Positions 22,566-31,553 are shown, counted from the stretch's first letter. The stretch is 48,106 nt of DNA from Lachnospiraceae bacterium (GCA_017517305.1 JAFWZV010000024.1:1-48106); one strand, 5' to 3'. Notes: generated by a model from the letters alone, not told the origin. Translations and numbers: made by a program.

Positions 22566-25070
22566 ATGAAGAATTATAAGGAATTAGGAAATAAATACAT
22601 AAAGCACAGAAAAAAGCGTGCAGTGCTGGTTGTGCTTAGTATGGTGCTTGCCACAATGCTACTTTATACTGTGTCCACATTGTTACTAAACTTTTGGAAT
22701 GATACTAAAGAGATTGAGGAGACATACAATAACTACCATGTGGAGTTGTATGAGCTTAATAAGGAGCAAAGAGATAAGGTGAGCAATTATGTCACTGTGC
22801 GTAATGCTGATTTTGCTTATGTGGATACAGAAACTGCCTTTGAAGATTATTATGGAAACTCCGTGAATTTCATATATTACTTTGACAATATGGATCAAAC
22901 TACCTTTAATTTCAAGATTATTGAGGGAACGCTTCCTACTTCACCTGATGAGATACTTGTGAGAAAGGATAACCTTCATAAGTTTAAGGATGATATTAAG
23001 GTGGGGTCAGTTCTTAAGACAGTGGTATATGATGAGGAGGGGAATAGTACACCAGGCAAAAGCTTTACTGTATCAGGTATCATTGATTACGACTGTGTCA
23101 ATGACCTTGAAGTGTATAACAGTATATTTTACTCTCTTGGAACTGATGATATGAACATGTCAGCCTTTATAAGGTTTGACAAAAGAGGAGACTGGAATAA
23201 GCTTGCTTATAATCTTGCTAAGGATGTAGGTGTGGATGTAAGTAAGAATCAGATATACTATATCAATGAGGCTATAGGAACCTATTACTTGAATCCTAAC
23301 TCTCAGGGAACCTCATATGCTGCTATGTTTCTTATGGTTATGCTCTTTGTGGGATATATAGCAATGGTTATGGTAAGAGGACTTTTTACAGCAAACCTTT
23401 TCGATAATGTAAGAGAATTTAGCATACTTAAGGCTATGGGTGCCACTGACAAAAAGATTAAGAATATATTTAAGAGGGAGATTTACACTGAAGGGTTAAT
23501 AGCATTTGTTATAGGTGTAGTGTTAAGTGAGATAGTATTCTTTATTCTTGAACATGTTGTATATGTGTATGGCTTTAACTTTGATTTTAGCCTATCTGGA
23601 TTTATAGTTGGATTTTTATTCTTATATCTTACAATTACTCTGGCCATTATAGAGCCACTTAGTGTGCTTAAGAAGGTTCCTATAGTTGAGGGTATTAAGA
23701 GCAATTATGCTATTAACAATGCAAAGGATAAGAAAAGAGGCGGAAAACTTTTTAGAATCTTTGGAGTAGAGGGTGAGTATGCCTACAAGAATATTAGACG
23801 TAACAGCAAGGGCTTCTGGAATGGTGTGGCAACCTTTGCAGTTAGCGTGCTTCTGATAACAGCACTTATTACTGGTGGGGCAAATATTGCGGAGATGATT
23901 CGCTTTGAAGCAGGTGGAATAGACATAGAACTTGCATATGATTACTGGACTAGTAGTGTACCGGTAGATGATCAACATACCATAGATAAGTGGCAGGATG
24001 TACTTTTAAGTAAGGATTTTATAGAGGCAGCAGACCCTGACTATAGTTATCTTACATTTGGTAAGGATGGTGAAGCAGTAATTCGGTTTACCGAAGAGGC
24101 TAAACTTGGTATGGAGATAGCTGGATGGGGCCCATCAGAGGATGTTATGAGCGTAATTCTTTATACTGATGAACAGTTAGAAAAGCTAGATAAGTATATG
24201 CTGGATGGGATTTCTGCTATGGAATTAAAGCAGGGTGGAGCTATTATATGTAGTGGCTATACATATTATGATGAGAAAACAGAAGATAATATAACTGTGC
24301 CACTTTATGAAGCAAAGGTTGGAGACAAGGTTGATATAATTAATCCTAAATTCGTGGAAGATAAGAGTAGTCAGCTTGAACTAAAGGATGAGGCTACAGC
24401 CCAGCATTATATGCAGGTGGAAATTAAGGGAATGTGCAGTCAACCCCTTAGCTATGGTGGTATAGGAACCTTAATTATGTCCTATGATTATGTGGTAAAA
24501 GAGTTTGGTTTAGATTCAAGTAAGTTTTTCGATGGATTTTCGATTAAGGCTGATGAATCCTTTGAGATAACAGATATGCCAGCGCTTGAGACTGCAATAT
24601 ATGAAGAGACAAAGCAGACGGATTATATGCTTATGAACGAGGCTATGTGGCTTGATGCAGAGATGGGTTCTATGAAGGTTATTGTGGCTTGCATAGCTGG
24701 ATTCCTTCTTCTTATGGGAATTATTAGTGTCCTTAATAATATGATTAACGAACAGCAAGTAAGACGCCAGGAGGTTTCTATCCTAAGAGCGGTAGGTATG
24801 AGCAAGAAGAAGCTTAATAAGATGCTTATCTTAGAAAAGGTTATAATGGGCTTTTTTGCATGGATTATAGGAACTGTGCTTGGTGTATTATTTGTGAGAG
24901 TTTTACTTATAGGAGTTCTCTATATGGCCGAAGCATCTATGGTGTATAGTATAGGTGGATATCTTGTAACAGGCGTTGCCGTAATAGCTATCATGGTGCT
25001 TATGTCTATGATAACAGTGGTATCTATGGGTAAGATGGATATTACTGAGGGAATTAGAAATGCTGAATAA
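22566..25070 (+). CDS. ABC transporter permease with two FtsX domains
   Basis: An 834-residue permease built as two FtsX-type halves. Helix 1 is at about 17-38, followed by an outer domain to about 250 and three helices (about 255-280, 305-335, 345-370) containing FSILKAMGATDKKIKNIF. The second half has a helix at about 418-440, an outer domain to about 695 and three final helices, with QEVSILRAVGMSKKKLNKML repeating the family motif. The end MDITEGIRNAE is typical. This gives about eight helices, unlike BceB, which has ten helices and one outer loop of about 200 residues, so it should not be called BceB. Ribosome site GGAAAGGAAG precedes the ATG. It partners the ATPase upstream; export of a peptide or lipid is likely. 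Confidence 0.9.
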   Translation: MKNYKELGNKYIKHRKKRAVLVVLSMVLATMLLYTVSTLLLNFWNDTKEIEETYNNYHVELYELNKEQRDKVSNYVTVRNADFAYVDTETAFEDYYGNSVNFIYYFDNMDQTTFNFKIIEGTLPTSPDEILVRKDNLHKFKDDIKVGSVLKTVVYDEEGNSTPGKSFTVSGIIDYDCVNDLEVYNSIFYSLGTDDMNMSAFIRFDKRGDWNKLAYNLAKDVGVDVSKNQIYYINEAIGTYYLNPNSQGTSYAAMFLMVMLFVGYIAMVMVRGLFTANLFDNVREFSILKAMGATDKKIKNIFKREIYTEGLIAFVIGVVLSEIVFFILEHVVYVYGFNFDFSLSGFIVGFLFLYLTITLAIIEPLSVLKKVPIVEGIKSNYAINNAKDKKRGGKLFRIFGVEGEYAYKNIRRNSKGFWNGVATFAVSVLLITALITGGANIAEMIRFEAGGIDIELAYDYWTSSVPVDDQHTIDKWQDVLLSKDFIEAADPDYSYLTFGKDGEAVIRFTEEAKLGMEIAGWGPSEDVMSVILYTDEQLEKLDKYMLDGISAMELKQGGAIICSGYTYYDEKTEDNITVPLYEAKVGDKVDIINPKFVEDKSSQLELKDEATAQHYMQVEIKGMCSQPLSYGGIGTLIMSYDYVVKEFGLDSSKFFDGFSIKADESFEITDMPALETAIYEETKQTDYMLMNEAMWLDAEMGSMKVIVACIAGFLLLMGIISVLNNMINEQQVRRQEVSILRAVGMSKKKLNKMLILEKVIMGFFAWIIGTVLGVLFVRVLLIGVLYMAEASMVYSIGGYLVTGVAVIAIMVLMSMITVVSMGKMDITEGIRNAE

Positions 25071-25182
25071 AGTTTAAAAATAAATCTAATTTAATAATAA
25101 ACTTATCCATAAAGTGGTATAAACAATTTTATGTTTTGTGTCGAAATAGATATATGAAATTACACTTTGTAGGAGGACTATT

Positions 25183-25425
25183 ATGTTAGATTTTATCTTC
25201 AGCTTAATCTTCGGTGGTGTTGCAGGTTGGCTTGCAGGCAAGATCATGGGTTCAAACTTTGGTGTTATTGTTAACATCATCTTAGGAATCGTTGGTGGTG
25301 CAGTTGCAGGAGCAATCTTTGGCTTAATCGGTATTCATTTCGCTGGACCAATTGGTGGTATTATCAGCGGTGTTATCGGTGCTTGCGCACTTATCGCAGT
25401 TGGTAGAGCAATTAAGAAGGGCTAA
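25183..25425 (+). CDS. GlsB/YeaQ/YmgE-family membrane protein
   Basis: An 80-residue, glycine-rich protein with three hydrophobic helices (FIFSLIFGGVAGWLAGKIMG, FGVIVNIILGIVGGAVAGAIFGLIG, PIGGIISGVIGACALIAVG). The GGVAGWLAGKIM and NIILGIVGG motifs define the GlsB/YeaQ/YmgE (transglycosylase-associated) family, membrane proteins linked to general stress response with unknown molecular role. TAGGAGGA precedes the ATG. It is followed 17 nt later by a strong terminator, so it is monocistronic. Its codon usage (ATC, GGT, CGC endings) appears more optimised than neighbouring genes, suggesting high expression (impression by eye). Confidence 0.93.
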   Translation: MLDFIFSLIFGGVAGWLAGKIMGSNFGVIVNIILGIVGGAVAGAIFGLIGIHFAGPIGGIISGVIGACALIAVGRAIKKG

Positions 25426-25442
25426 GGAATATACCTTAGATA

Positions 25443-25480
25443 AACAAGCGGAACAGTCGGTGACTGTTCCGCTTGTTATT
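25443..25480 (+). terminator. Terminator after GlsB-like gene
   Basis: The 16-bp stem AACAAGCGGAACAGTC (25443-25458) / GACTGTTCCGCTTGTT (25462-25477) with GGT loop is followed by ATTATAAT rather than a pure T-run. Confidence 0.8.
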
Positions 25481-25623
25481 ATAATAAGAAAAAAGGTATT
25501 GAAAAAATAATAATATTATGGAATTATAAAAACAAATATAACTGTTGTCCGTAAACAATTATATGATAGTGAGTTCTTACAGATGGTATATTCATTTAAG
25601 GAATAATTATTAGGAGATAACAA

Positions 25624-26355
25624 ATGAGTAAGATTCTTATAGTAGAAGATGACAATGATATAAACGGCATGATTAATGTAGCTCTTAGCAAAGAGGGATA
25701 TGAGTGTGTAAGCGCATATTCTGGCACAGAAGGTTTACTAAGACTTGAGCATGAGGATTATGATCTAGTAATCCTTGATCTTATGCTTCCTGGTATAGAG
25801 GGTAATGAGGTTTTAAAAAGAACCAGGGAGAAGAAAAACATTCCATTTATAGTTTTATCTGCAAAGGATGAGTTAGATACCAAGGTTGAACTACTTACAT
25901 TAGGCGCAAATGATTATATGACCAAGCCATTTGAGATTAAGGAGCTACTTGCCAGAGTGCAGGTTCAGCTTAGAATGAGTAGTGTTATGGCAGCGGCCAG
26001 TGTTGACGGTGTGAAAGCAGGTGGCAATGGTGTAGACGGTTCTATTATAGGAACTGCTGTAAAACAAACCCTTGATTACAAAGAACTAAGCTTAGACTTA
26101 AATGGCAAATCCCTAGATGTAAATGGAAATCAAGTATCCTTAACAGCGCAGGAATACAAGATTATGGAACTGTTCCTAAAGAATCCGGGAAAGGTTTTCT
26201 CTAAGAATGAGATATACGAATATGCATGGGATGACTATTATATGGGTGAGGATAAGACCATATATGTACATATAAGTAACATTAGACAGAAGATGAAGAA
26301 GTACACTGAGAATGAGTATATAGAAACAGTTTGGGGATTGGGATTTAAGCTTTAG
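25624..26355 (+). CDS. OmpR-family response regulator
   Basis: A 243-residue regulator. The receiver domain has E8/D9-D10, phosphoacceptor D52 in LVILDLMLPG, the LSA switch and MTKPFE lysine. The linker (about 120-150) is longer than usual and rich in Gly/Val/Ala (VDGVKAGGNGVDGS). The winged-helix domain has NGNQVSLTAQEYKIMELF and the ending YIETVWGLGFKL. The start ATG 25624 follows TAGGAG. Next on the same strand come an ABC ATPase, a permease and a kinase, giving a regulator-ABC-kinase module like those of lantibiotic immunity and bacitracin resistance. Three TCTTTAAA repeats directly after its stop are a likely target. Confidence 0.93.
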   Translation: MSKILIVEDDNDINGMINVALSKEGYECVSAYSGTEGLLRLEHEDYDLVILDLMLPGIEGNEVLKRTREKKNIPFIVLSAKDELDTKVELLTLGANDYMTKPFEIKELLARVQVQLRMSSVMAAASVDGVKAGGNGVDGSIIGTAVKQTLDYKELSLDLNGKSLDVNGNQVSLTAQEYKIMELFLKNPGKVFSKNEIYEYAWDDYYMGEDKTIYVHISNIRQKMKKYTENEYIETVWGLGFKL

Positions 26356-26360
26356 AATAA

Positions 26361-26402
26361 TCTTTAAATATATCTTTAAAGATTCTTTAAACTTTCTTGA
26401 CT
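26361..26402 (+). promoter_or_regulatory. Three tandem TCTTTAAA boxes and -35 before ABC operon
   Basis: TCTTTAAA begins at 26361, 26373 and 26384, a spacing of 12 and 11 bp, and is followed by TTGACT (26397-26402). Same-face repeats of this kind are typical OmpR-family activator sites; the regulator encoded immediately upstream is the obvious candidate. Confidence 0.6.
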
Positions 26403-26428
26403 TTCAATTAAACAATAGGATGTATTAT

Positions 26429-26465
26429 AATATCAGCGAAGGGAAAACCGACGCTGATATTTTTT
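26429..26465 (+). terminator. Terminator-like hairpin in ABC operon leader
   Basis: AATATCAGCG (26429-26438) / CGCTGATATT (26452-26461) with T's to 26465. It overlaps the presumed -10 region (TATTATAAT, 26423-26431), so it may end the regulator transcript while the ABC genes start near it. Confidence 0.55.
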
Positions 26466-26493
26466 GGATTTTTCAAAAGGAGAAATGATAGCT

Positions 26494-27408
26494 ATGGAAT
26501 ATGTAGTTAGTACAAAGGGTCTTACCAAGGTATATGGTAAGCACACAGCAGTAGACAATGTTAGTCTTCATATAAAGCGTGGAGAGATTTATGGCTTTAT
26601 AGGAAGAAATGGTGCAGGTAAAACGACATTTATGAAGATGCTTACAGGACTTGCAGCACCAACAGCAGGAGAGCTTAGTCTCTTTGGTAAGACAGGAGAG
26701 GCTGTAAAAAGCCAGACCGAAAGAGTCGGTAATCTTATTGAGGACCCAGGACTTTATCCACAGTTTTCCGGATACCAGAATCTTAAGTGTAAGTGTCTTG
26801 CCCTTGGTATCCATAAGGAAGGCTACATAGAGGAGCTGCTTGCTATGGTAGGTCTTGAGGCTGCGGCCAAGAAGAAGGTTAAGAAGTACTCTCTTGGTAT
26901 GAAACAGAGACTTGGAATAGCTATGGCGTTGGTTGGGGGACCAGACTTGCTTATCCTGGATGAGCCTATTAACGGACTTGATCCACAGGGTATTGCGGAG
27001 GTTAGAGATATTCTTCTTAAGCTTCGCGACGAGCAGAATATGACCATTATGATATCAAGCCACATCCTTGAGGAGCTTTATAAGATAGCAGATACATTTG
27101 GCATAATTAACAAGGGTAAGCTTATTCAGGAGCTTAGTAAGGAGGAGCTTTCTTCTAAGTGTAGCGACTACATAGAGCTTAAGTGCGATGACACATCAAA
27201 GGCATGTCCGGTACTTGATGGTATGGGAATTAGTGATTATAAGGTAGTGGACAATGACACAATTTACATCTATGAGCAGGTAGATAATTTGGGTGCTATA
27301 AACAAGGCTCTGGCCAATGCGGATGTTATGGTTAATCTTTTGAATGTGGTTCAGGAGAGATTAGAGAATTATTTCTTAGAGTTAGTAGGAGGTGAGGAGA
27401 ATGCTTAA
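26494..27408 (+). CDS. ABC transporter ATP-binding protein (ABC-2, BcrA/LanF type)
   Basis: The start is put at ATG 26494; an in-frame ATG at 26485 sits only two bases from the AAGGAG site, and a TTG at 26464 lies inside the leader hairpin. The 304-residue ATPase has Walker A GRNGAGKTT (37-45), the FSGYQNL Q-loop region, signature YSLGMKQRLGIAMAL and Walker B LLILDEPINGLD, followed by a C-terminal domain of about 90 residues. GMKQR is the signature of the BcrA/LanF/NatA branch, which drives ABC-2 permeases for bacitracin, lantibiotics or sodium. Its 3' end overlaps the permease start by 8 nt. Confidence 0.93.
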   Translation: MEYVVSTKGLTKVYGKHTAVDNVSLHIKRGEIYGFIGRNGAGKTTFMKMLTGLAAPTAGELSLFGKTGEAVKSQTERVGNLIEDPGLYPQFSGYQNLKCKCLALGIHKEGYIEELLAMVGLEAAAKKKVKKYSLGMKQRLGIAMALVGGPDLLILDEPINGLDPQGIAEVRDILLKLRDEQNMTIMISSHILEELYKIADTFGIINKGKLIQELSKEELSSKCSDYIELKCDDTSKACPVLDGMGISDYKVVDNDTIYIYEQVDNLGAINKALANADVMVNLLNVVQERLENYFLELVGGEENA

Positions 27409-28360
27409 TCTTATTAGAATGAATAATTACAGAGTGAGACATATGACTTGTATGTATGTGTTGGTTATAATAATTTGTCTTTTTGCAGTGTTCTCCGTAT
27501 CGACGATTAGTGCAGCTGTAGAAGAAATGGCGTCAGGTGAATATGAAGAGTATGATGGAATGGTTGATGCTATGATAGCGGGATATAATGATGCTGCTAT
27601 TGAGGATGGAAATGAAGAGGGAGTTATAAATATAGGTATTGATGCGGAAGAGAATGGTGATGCTTACAAAGAAGGTTATGAGTTAGGTCAGGAAGTGTCT
27701 ATGAACTTTGGCATAGTATCAAATCAGCCTATACAGCCGGATGGAACCGTATCCTCTTACCTTGCATATTATTATGAAGATATATCAAGTGGATTATTGC
27801 TTATGTTCTTGACAATCGCTGTGGTTCTTTTTTACAACAGAGAGCAAAATAGTGGCTTTATAAAGAATATATCCTCAAAGTTAACATCAAGAACAAGCAT
27901 ATTCTTTTCGAAATTTGTGACCATGGGTATATACATGTTGGTAATTATGTTGATTACAGCCGTGTCAGAGTATTTTGCCCTTTGGATTTACTATGATGGC
28001 AATCTTACCTTTGGTATAAATGTTTTGGATGATTTTGTTCCTAAGTTTTGTGTGCAATTATTGCTCCACATAGCATTTTTAAGTGGCGTTATTATGGTTA
28101 CAACCGTTACAAAAAGTAGCACCATGGGTATTACTATTGGTATCCTAGCTATTACAGGTTTTTCCGATTTTATCGTGTTAATCATAAAAGTATTGTTAGA
28201 CTTTGATATGAGTAAATATCTTATTAGATGTAATATTGCTAGCGTAAATCTAAATTCTGGTAGTGAAGTGGTTAACCACGCACTTTTAGTTGGAATTATT
28301 ACCATCATAGTTTATAATGTAATTGGTTGTACTTGGTTTGCAAAGAGGGATATAGCATAA
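27401..28360 (+). CDS. ABC-2 type transporter permease
   Basis: A 319-residue membrane protein starting at ATG 27401 (TAGGAGG 8 nt before; GTG 27392 is an alternative). Helix 1 (about 16-36) is followed by an acidic outer segment of about 90 residues (EEMASGEYEEYDG, DAEENGDAYKEGYE), then five more helices (YYEDISSGLLLMFLTIAVVLF, KFVTMGIYMLVIMLITAVSEYFALW, LLLHIAFLSGVIMV and so on), the ABC-2 pattern. The GFIKNISSKLTSRTSIFFSKF loop between helices is typical. It partners the ATPase upstream; the kinase follows 28 nt later. The substrate is probably a peptide or antibiotic (inference from module type). Confidence 0.87.
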   Translation: MLNLIRMNNYRVRHMTCMYVLVIIICLFAVFSVSTISAAVEEMASGEYEEYDGMVDAMIAGYNDAAIEDGNEEGVINIGIDAEENGDAYKEGYELGQEVSMNFGIVSNQPIQPDGTVSSYLAYYYEDISSGLLLMFLTIAVVLFYNREQNSGFIKNISSKLTSRTSIFFSKFVTMGIYMLVIMLITAVSEYFALWIYYDGNLTFGINVLDDFVPKFCVQLLLHIAFLSGVIMVTTVTKSSTMGITIGILAITGFSDFIVLIIKVLLDFDMSKYLIRCNIASVNLNSGSEVVNHALLVGIITIIVYNVIGCTWFAKRDIA

Positions 28361-28388
28361 ATAAAAATAATACGGAGTTAATGATTGG

Positions 28389-29291
28389 ATGGAAATAGGA
28401 ATTATAGTAGTGCTTGTCATAGCACTTCTTACTATCACAATCAAATACATATTATACAGGCGACAGATTAAAAGCATCTGTCGCCAAATTCAGTTTGTTA
28501 GCGAAGACATAACTAATCACAGAGTTAGAACCGATCTCACCGAAAAGGAACTGGTGGAGCTTGCCCAGCTACTTAATGAGATGAGTGATAAGCATAACAA
28601 GGAATCGGTAGAGCTTATAAATAAGGACAGACGTCTTAAGGAAACCCTAACATCTGTGTCTCACGATATAAGAACACCCCTAACATCTCTCAAGGGTTAT
28701 TTTGAACTTCTTATGTCAGAGGAGGATACGGATAAAAAGCTTCAGTATGCTGGGGTTATGAACGAACGTATGGACAATCTGTCAGACCTGCTTGATGAAC
28801 TATTTACCTATACTAAGCTTAAGAATCAGGACTATAAGCTTGAACTAGAGGAATGTGATATGACTAAGCTGGTTTTAGATACAATATTTTCCTTTTACGA
28901 GAGCTTTAAGCAGGCCAAGATTGAACCTAAGCTTGATATAGATGAGAAGAAACACATGGTTATGGCCAATGACGTAGCTATGAAGAGAGTTATATCTAAC
29001 ATAGTAAAAAATGCAGTGGTTCACGGTGTTGGACAGCTTGAGATAAACTATGGTGTGGATGGGGATAAACTATCTTTTATCTGTAAAAATAAAGTAGCTC
29101 ATCCGGAGGATATTGATGTAACACAAATATTTGACAGGTTCTATAAGGCAGACAAGGCAAGAAGCGAGAAGTCCACAGGACTAGGTCTTGCCATAGCCAA
29201 GGAATTTACAGAAAAGATGGGTGGAAGTATTAAGGCAGCACTGGAGGGAGATGTTTTTGCAGTGAAGCTTATTCTTGATGCTAAGAGATGA
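28389..29291 (+). CDS. Sensor histidine kinase with a single N-terminal TM helix
   Basis: A 300-residue kinase with one membrane helix at the very N-terminus (about 2-22, IGIIVVLVIALLTITIKYIL) and essentially no outer domain. A HAMP-like coiled linker (TEKELVELAQLLNEMSDKHN), a HisKA domain with H92 in SHDIRTPLT, and a HATPase with N-box ISNIVKNAVVHG and G-box KSTGLGLAIAKEF follow. With no sensor domain of its own, it probably senses through the neighbouring ABC transporter, as small intramembrane kinases do (family knowledge). It is the last gene of the module begun by the regulator at 25624; a terminator follows. Confidence 0.93.
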   Translation: MEIGIIVVLVIALLTITIKYILYRRQIKSICRQIQFVSEDITNHRVRTDLTEKELVELAQLLNEMSDKHNKESVELINKDRRLKETLTSVSHDIRTPLTSLKGYFELLMSEEDTDKKLQYAGVMNERMDNLSDLLDELFTYTKLKNQDYKLELEECDMTKLVLDTIFSFYESFKQAKIEPKLDIDEKKHMVMANDVAMKRVISNIVKNAVVHGVGQLEINYGVDGDKLSFICKNKVAHPEDIDVTQIFDRFYKADKARSEKSTGLGLAIAKEFTEKMGGSIKAALEGDVFAVKLILDAKR

Positions 29292-29334
29292 TGATAATGA
29301 ATAAATATTAGTTTTCATATATTATAAAGAGATT

Positions 29335-29370
29335 AAGAGTAGAAAATTTAATGTTTTCTACTCTTTTTTA
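29335..29370 (+). terminator. Terminator after kinase gene
   Basis: AAGAGTAGAAAA (29335-29346) / TTTTCTACTCTT (29354-29365) with a T-run to 29369. Confidence 0.9.
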
Positions 29371-29435
29371 CATTATTTTCATATTTGTTGGAATATTATC
29401 ATATTTACCAGCATACAATGTATAAATTGGAGAAG

Positions 29436-29464
29436 TATAACTGGACGTTGTACAAGCCGGATAA
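29436..29464 (+). promoter_or_regulatory. Weak SigD/FliA-like promoter candidate
   Basis: TATAA (29436-29440), 15 nt, then GCCGGATAA (29456-29464) resembles the motility sigma consensus TAAA-N15-GCCGATAA with one extra G. It precedes the peptidoglycan-binding protein start by about 60 nt. Confidence 0.3.
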
Positions 29465-29522
29465 GGTCCGAGGCAGGTCGTGTTTTAGTAGCGTAAGGAA
29501 TATGAATGTAAAGGAGGACATT

Positions 29523-30884
29523 ATGATTATTTCAAATGGAATTAACACAAATGTTGACGCTACAGCTAATGCACAGAGGATGGCAACAGGTCGTAAAAAT
29601 GTACAGGTTTTAAATGAGCAGGTGGTAGCAAGCCAAGCTGCCCAAGGCGGAAGTACTGCTGGTAGCGAAACATTGGGTGTAGTGTTAAACTTAAGTGGAG
29701 CACTTTCAACCAGTATGAACAGAGCCGCCACTACATATTCGTCATCTACCACTCTTAAGCTAGGTAGTCAGGGCTCAGCAGTTAGAGTTCTGCAGACAAA
29801 GCTTACTGAACTTGGCTATAGTACCAAGGGAACTGACGGAATATTTGGCAATAACACTAGAAATGCTGTTATTGAATTCCAGAGAGCTTATGGACTTGAT
29901 GCAGATGGTATCGTAGGAAATGCAACAAGGAATCAGATTAATACTTGCTATACAAATCACTTAAACAATGTGCTTTCTGTGGGAAGTAGAGGAAGTAATG
30001 TAAAGAAGCTTCAGGAGAATCTGACAAAGCTTGGCTATAATACCTATGGTGCAGATGGTATATTTGGTAATAACACCAAGAAGGCAGTTTTATCCTTCCA
30101 GAGGGCAAATAATTTGGCTGCGGACGGGATTGTAGGTGCAAACACTCATAAAGCTATTAATGCAGCTCTTGAAAGATTAAAGAATAAGCCTGTTGATAAC
30201 CCTATAGATATAGAAACAGGTGACTTAACTGCTAAACAGGCTAAGATGATTGAGAACCTTAAGAACGATACCTCTCTCGGTTTGACTTCAACAAAGAAGA
30301 CTGCAATGTTGACAGCAGCTGAACGACTTCTAAGCGAAGGCTATGAGGTGGAATTTGTAGCAGGAGTATTAGGTAATATTCAGGCGGAAGGAACGCCAGG
30401 TGTGTTTGAAAGCTCAAATTATTCTTCTAATCCAGGTGCTAAGCCAAGTTATTTAAAATACATGGATAATAATTTTAACTACCGCAGTGAGTTTTCCGGT
30501 AAGACTATCAGTCAGGTAGGTATCGATAAGGCTGTGGCGCTTCAGGAAAAGGCTGCAAATAGTGGCTTCGCAGGCAAGTTTGGTCTGGGAATGATTCAGT
30601 GGACAGGCTCAAGAACTACAGGTTTACTTGAGGCTTACGAGAAGTATTGTTCCTCAAATTATCCAACTGTTGAGGAATGTGCTAAGGCTGAAGCAAACTA
30701 CATAGTGGACGAGCTTCAGGGCTCACACAGCTATGTGTATAGTAACTGGAAGAAGGGAAATATGACTGCTCAAAGTGCAGGTGACATAGTTTGTAGACAG
30801 TATGAGGTTCCTGCAAATATTGACTATCAGGCAAGAACACGTGGTCAAAATGCAAGTGCAATTTATAATGTAATGATGAAGTAA
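29523..30884 (+). CDS. Peptidoglycan-binding protein with phage-tail-lysozyme-like domain
   Basis: The start is put at ATG 29523, preceded by AAAGGAGG; a longer in-frame version from 29385 lacks a ribosome site. The 453 residues contain an Ala/Thr/Gln-rich N-terminus with no signal peptide, two PG_binding_1 repeats (about 79-140 and 151-213, both with the DGIFGNNT and DGIVG motifs), and a C-terminal domain (about 238-453) resembling phage tail lysozyme (LTAAERLLSEGYEVEFVAGVLGNIQAEG, FAGKFGLGMIQWTG, the E of QAEG being the likely catalytic Glu). It would bind and cut cell-wall glycan. Without a signal peptide it may leave by another route, such as a flagellar or holin-type export (inference). 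Confidence 0.85.
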   Translation: MIISNGINTNVDATANAQRMATGRKNVQVLNEQVVASQAAQGGSTAGSETLGVVLNLSGALSTSMNRAATTYSSSTTLKLGSQGSAVRVLQTKLTELGYSTKGTDGIFGNNTRNAVIEFQRAYGLDADGIVGNATRNQINTCYTNHLNNVLSVGSRGSNVKKLQENLTKLGYNTYGADGIFGNNTKKAVLSFQRANNLAADGIVGANTHKAINAALERLKNKPVDNPIDIETGDLTAKQAKMIENLKNDTSLGLTSTKKTAMLTAAERLLSEGYEVEFVAGVLGNIQAEGTPGVFESSNYSSNPGAKPSYLKYMDNNFNYRSEFSGKTISQVGIDKAVALQEKAANSGFAGKFGLGMIQWTGSRTTGLLEAYEKYCSSNYPTVEECAKAEANYIVDELQGSHSYVYSNWKKGNMTAQSAGDIVCRQYEVPANIDYQARTRGQNASAIYNVMMK

Positions 30885-30894
30885 ATATACAGGC

Positions 30895-30943
30895 AATAAA
30901 GAATGTAGCTGTCAACTTTAGCTTGACGGCTACATTCTTTATT
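30895..30943. terminator. Bidirectional terminator between convergent genes
   Basis: A 21-bp stem (30895-30915 with 30923-30943, one G-U pair) lies between the lysozyme-like gene and the convergent DUF3592 gene, with T-rich flanks on both strands. Confidence 0.9.
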
Positions 30944-30948
30944 TGGTT

Positions 30949-31461
30949 TTAATAGACTATATTATACATAATTCCTATAATTATAAACAACATCCCAGCT
31001 GTAATAAGAGTTTTGTGGACGCTTTTTTGTCCATCTGCATATATGAACTCCTTAGGTTTGCGGGGGTTAATTAGTAATTCTACCTGCTCTCCTACATAAA
31101 CATTACGGCTAGATGAAAATGAACTTGTAACTTTAAGATTTTCGTAATTGTAATTAAATTCATATATAGGATAATACTGGATTGAGTAGCTGTCAGATTC
31201 GCTGTCATAGCTTTTGTGTTCTCCAAGATCTATGCAGGTGGCACGTACTTTATATGAACAACGATTTTTTGTGTACATTAGTTTGATGATTCCAGCTACT
31301 ATTAATGCAATTCCTATTACTACAAAAATAACAGTTGTTGGTGGCGCAACGAACATTTTATCATCTGATAAGATTACAGATATTATGCTTAAAAATAAAA
31401 TTATCACTGCTAATATAATAATTATGGTAGCATATAATCTATTTCTAATCTGATTATTCAT
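30949..31461 (-). CDS. DUF3592-like membrane protein
   Basis: A 170-residue protein with two N-terminal helices (about 9-31 IIIILAVIILFLSIISVIL and 38-60 TTVIFVVIGIALIVAGIIKLMY), a beta-rich soluble middle (CSYKVRATCIDLGEHKSYDSES, YYPIYEFNYNYENLKVTSS, NVYVGEQVELLINPRKPKEFIY) and a final helix (ITAGMLFIIIGIMYNIVY). The PIYEFNYN and VGEQVELLINPRKPKE motifs are characteristic of DUF3592 proteins, whose function is unknown. GGGAGGCA lies before the ATG at 31461. It is alone on its strand between a convergent gene and the divergent GntR-regulated operon. Confidence 0.8.
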   Translation of the reverse strand: MNNQIRNRLYATIIIILAVIILFLSIISVILSDDKMFVAPPTTVIFVVIGIALIVAGIIKLMYTKNRCSYKVRATCIDLGEHKSYDSESDSYSIQYYPIYEFNYNYENLKVTSSFSSSRNVYVGEQVELLINPRKPKEFIYADGQKSVHKTLITAGMLFIIIGIMYNIVY

Positions 31462-31553
31462 GTTGAGTGCCTCCCAAGGATAATTGTGTATATATTAGCA
31501 TTTTAAATTTTAATTTGCAAATTATAAAATTTTAAAATGGTTTAAAAATACTC

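Noticed and set aside
21822-25070. BceAB bacitracin exporter
   Set aside because: The permease has two FtsX halves with two large outer domains, not the ten-helix BceB layout with one loop of about 200 residues.
29385-29522. 46-residue N-terminal extension of the lysozyme-like protein
   Set aside because: No ribosome site at 29385, while ATG 29523 follows AAAGGAGG.
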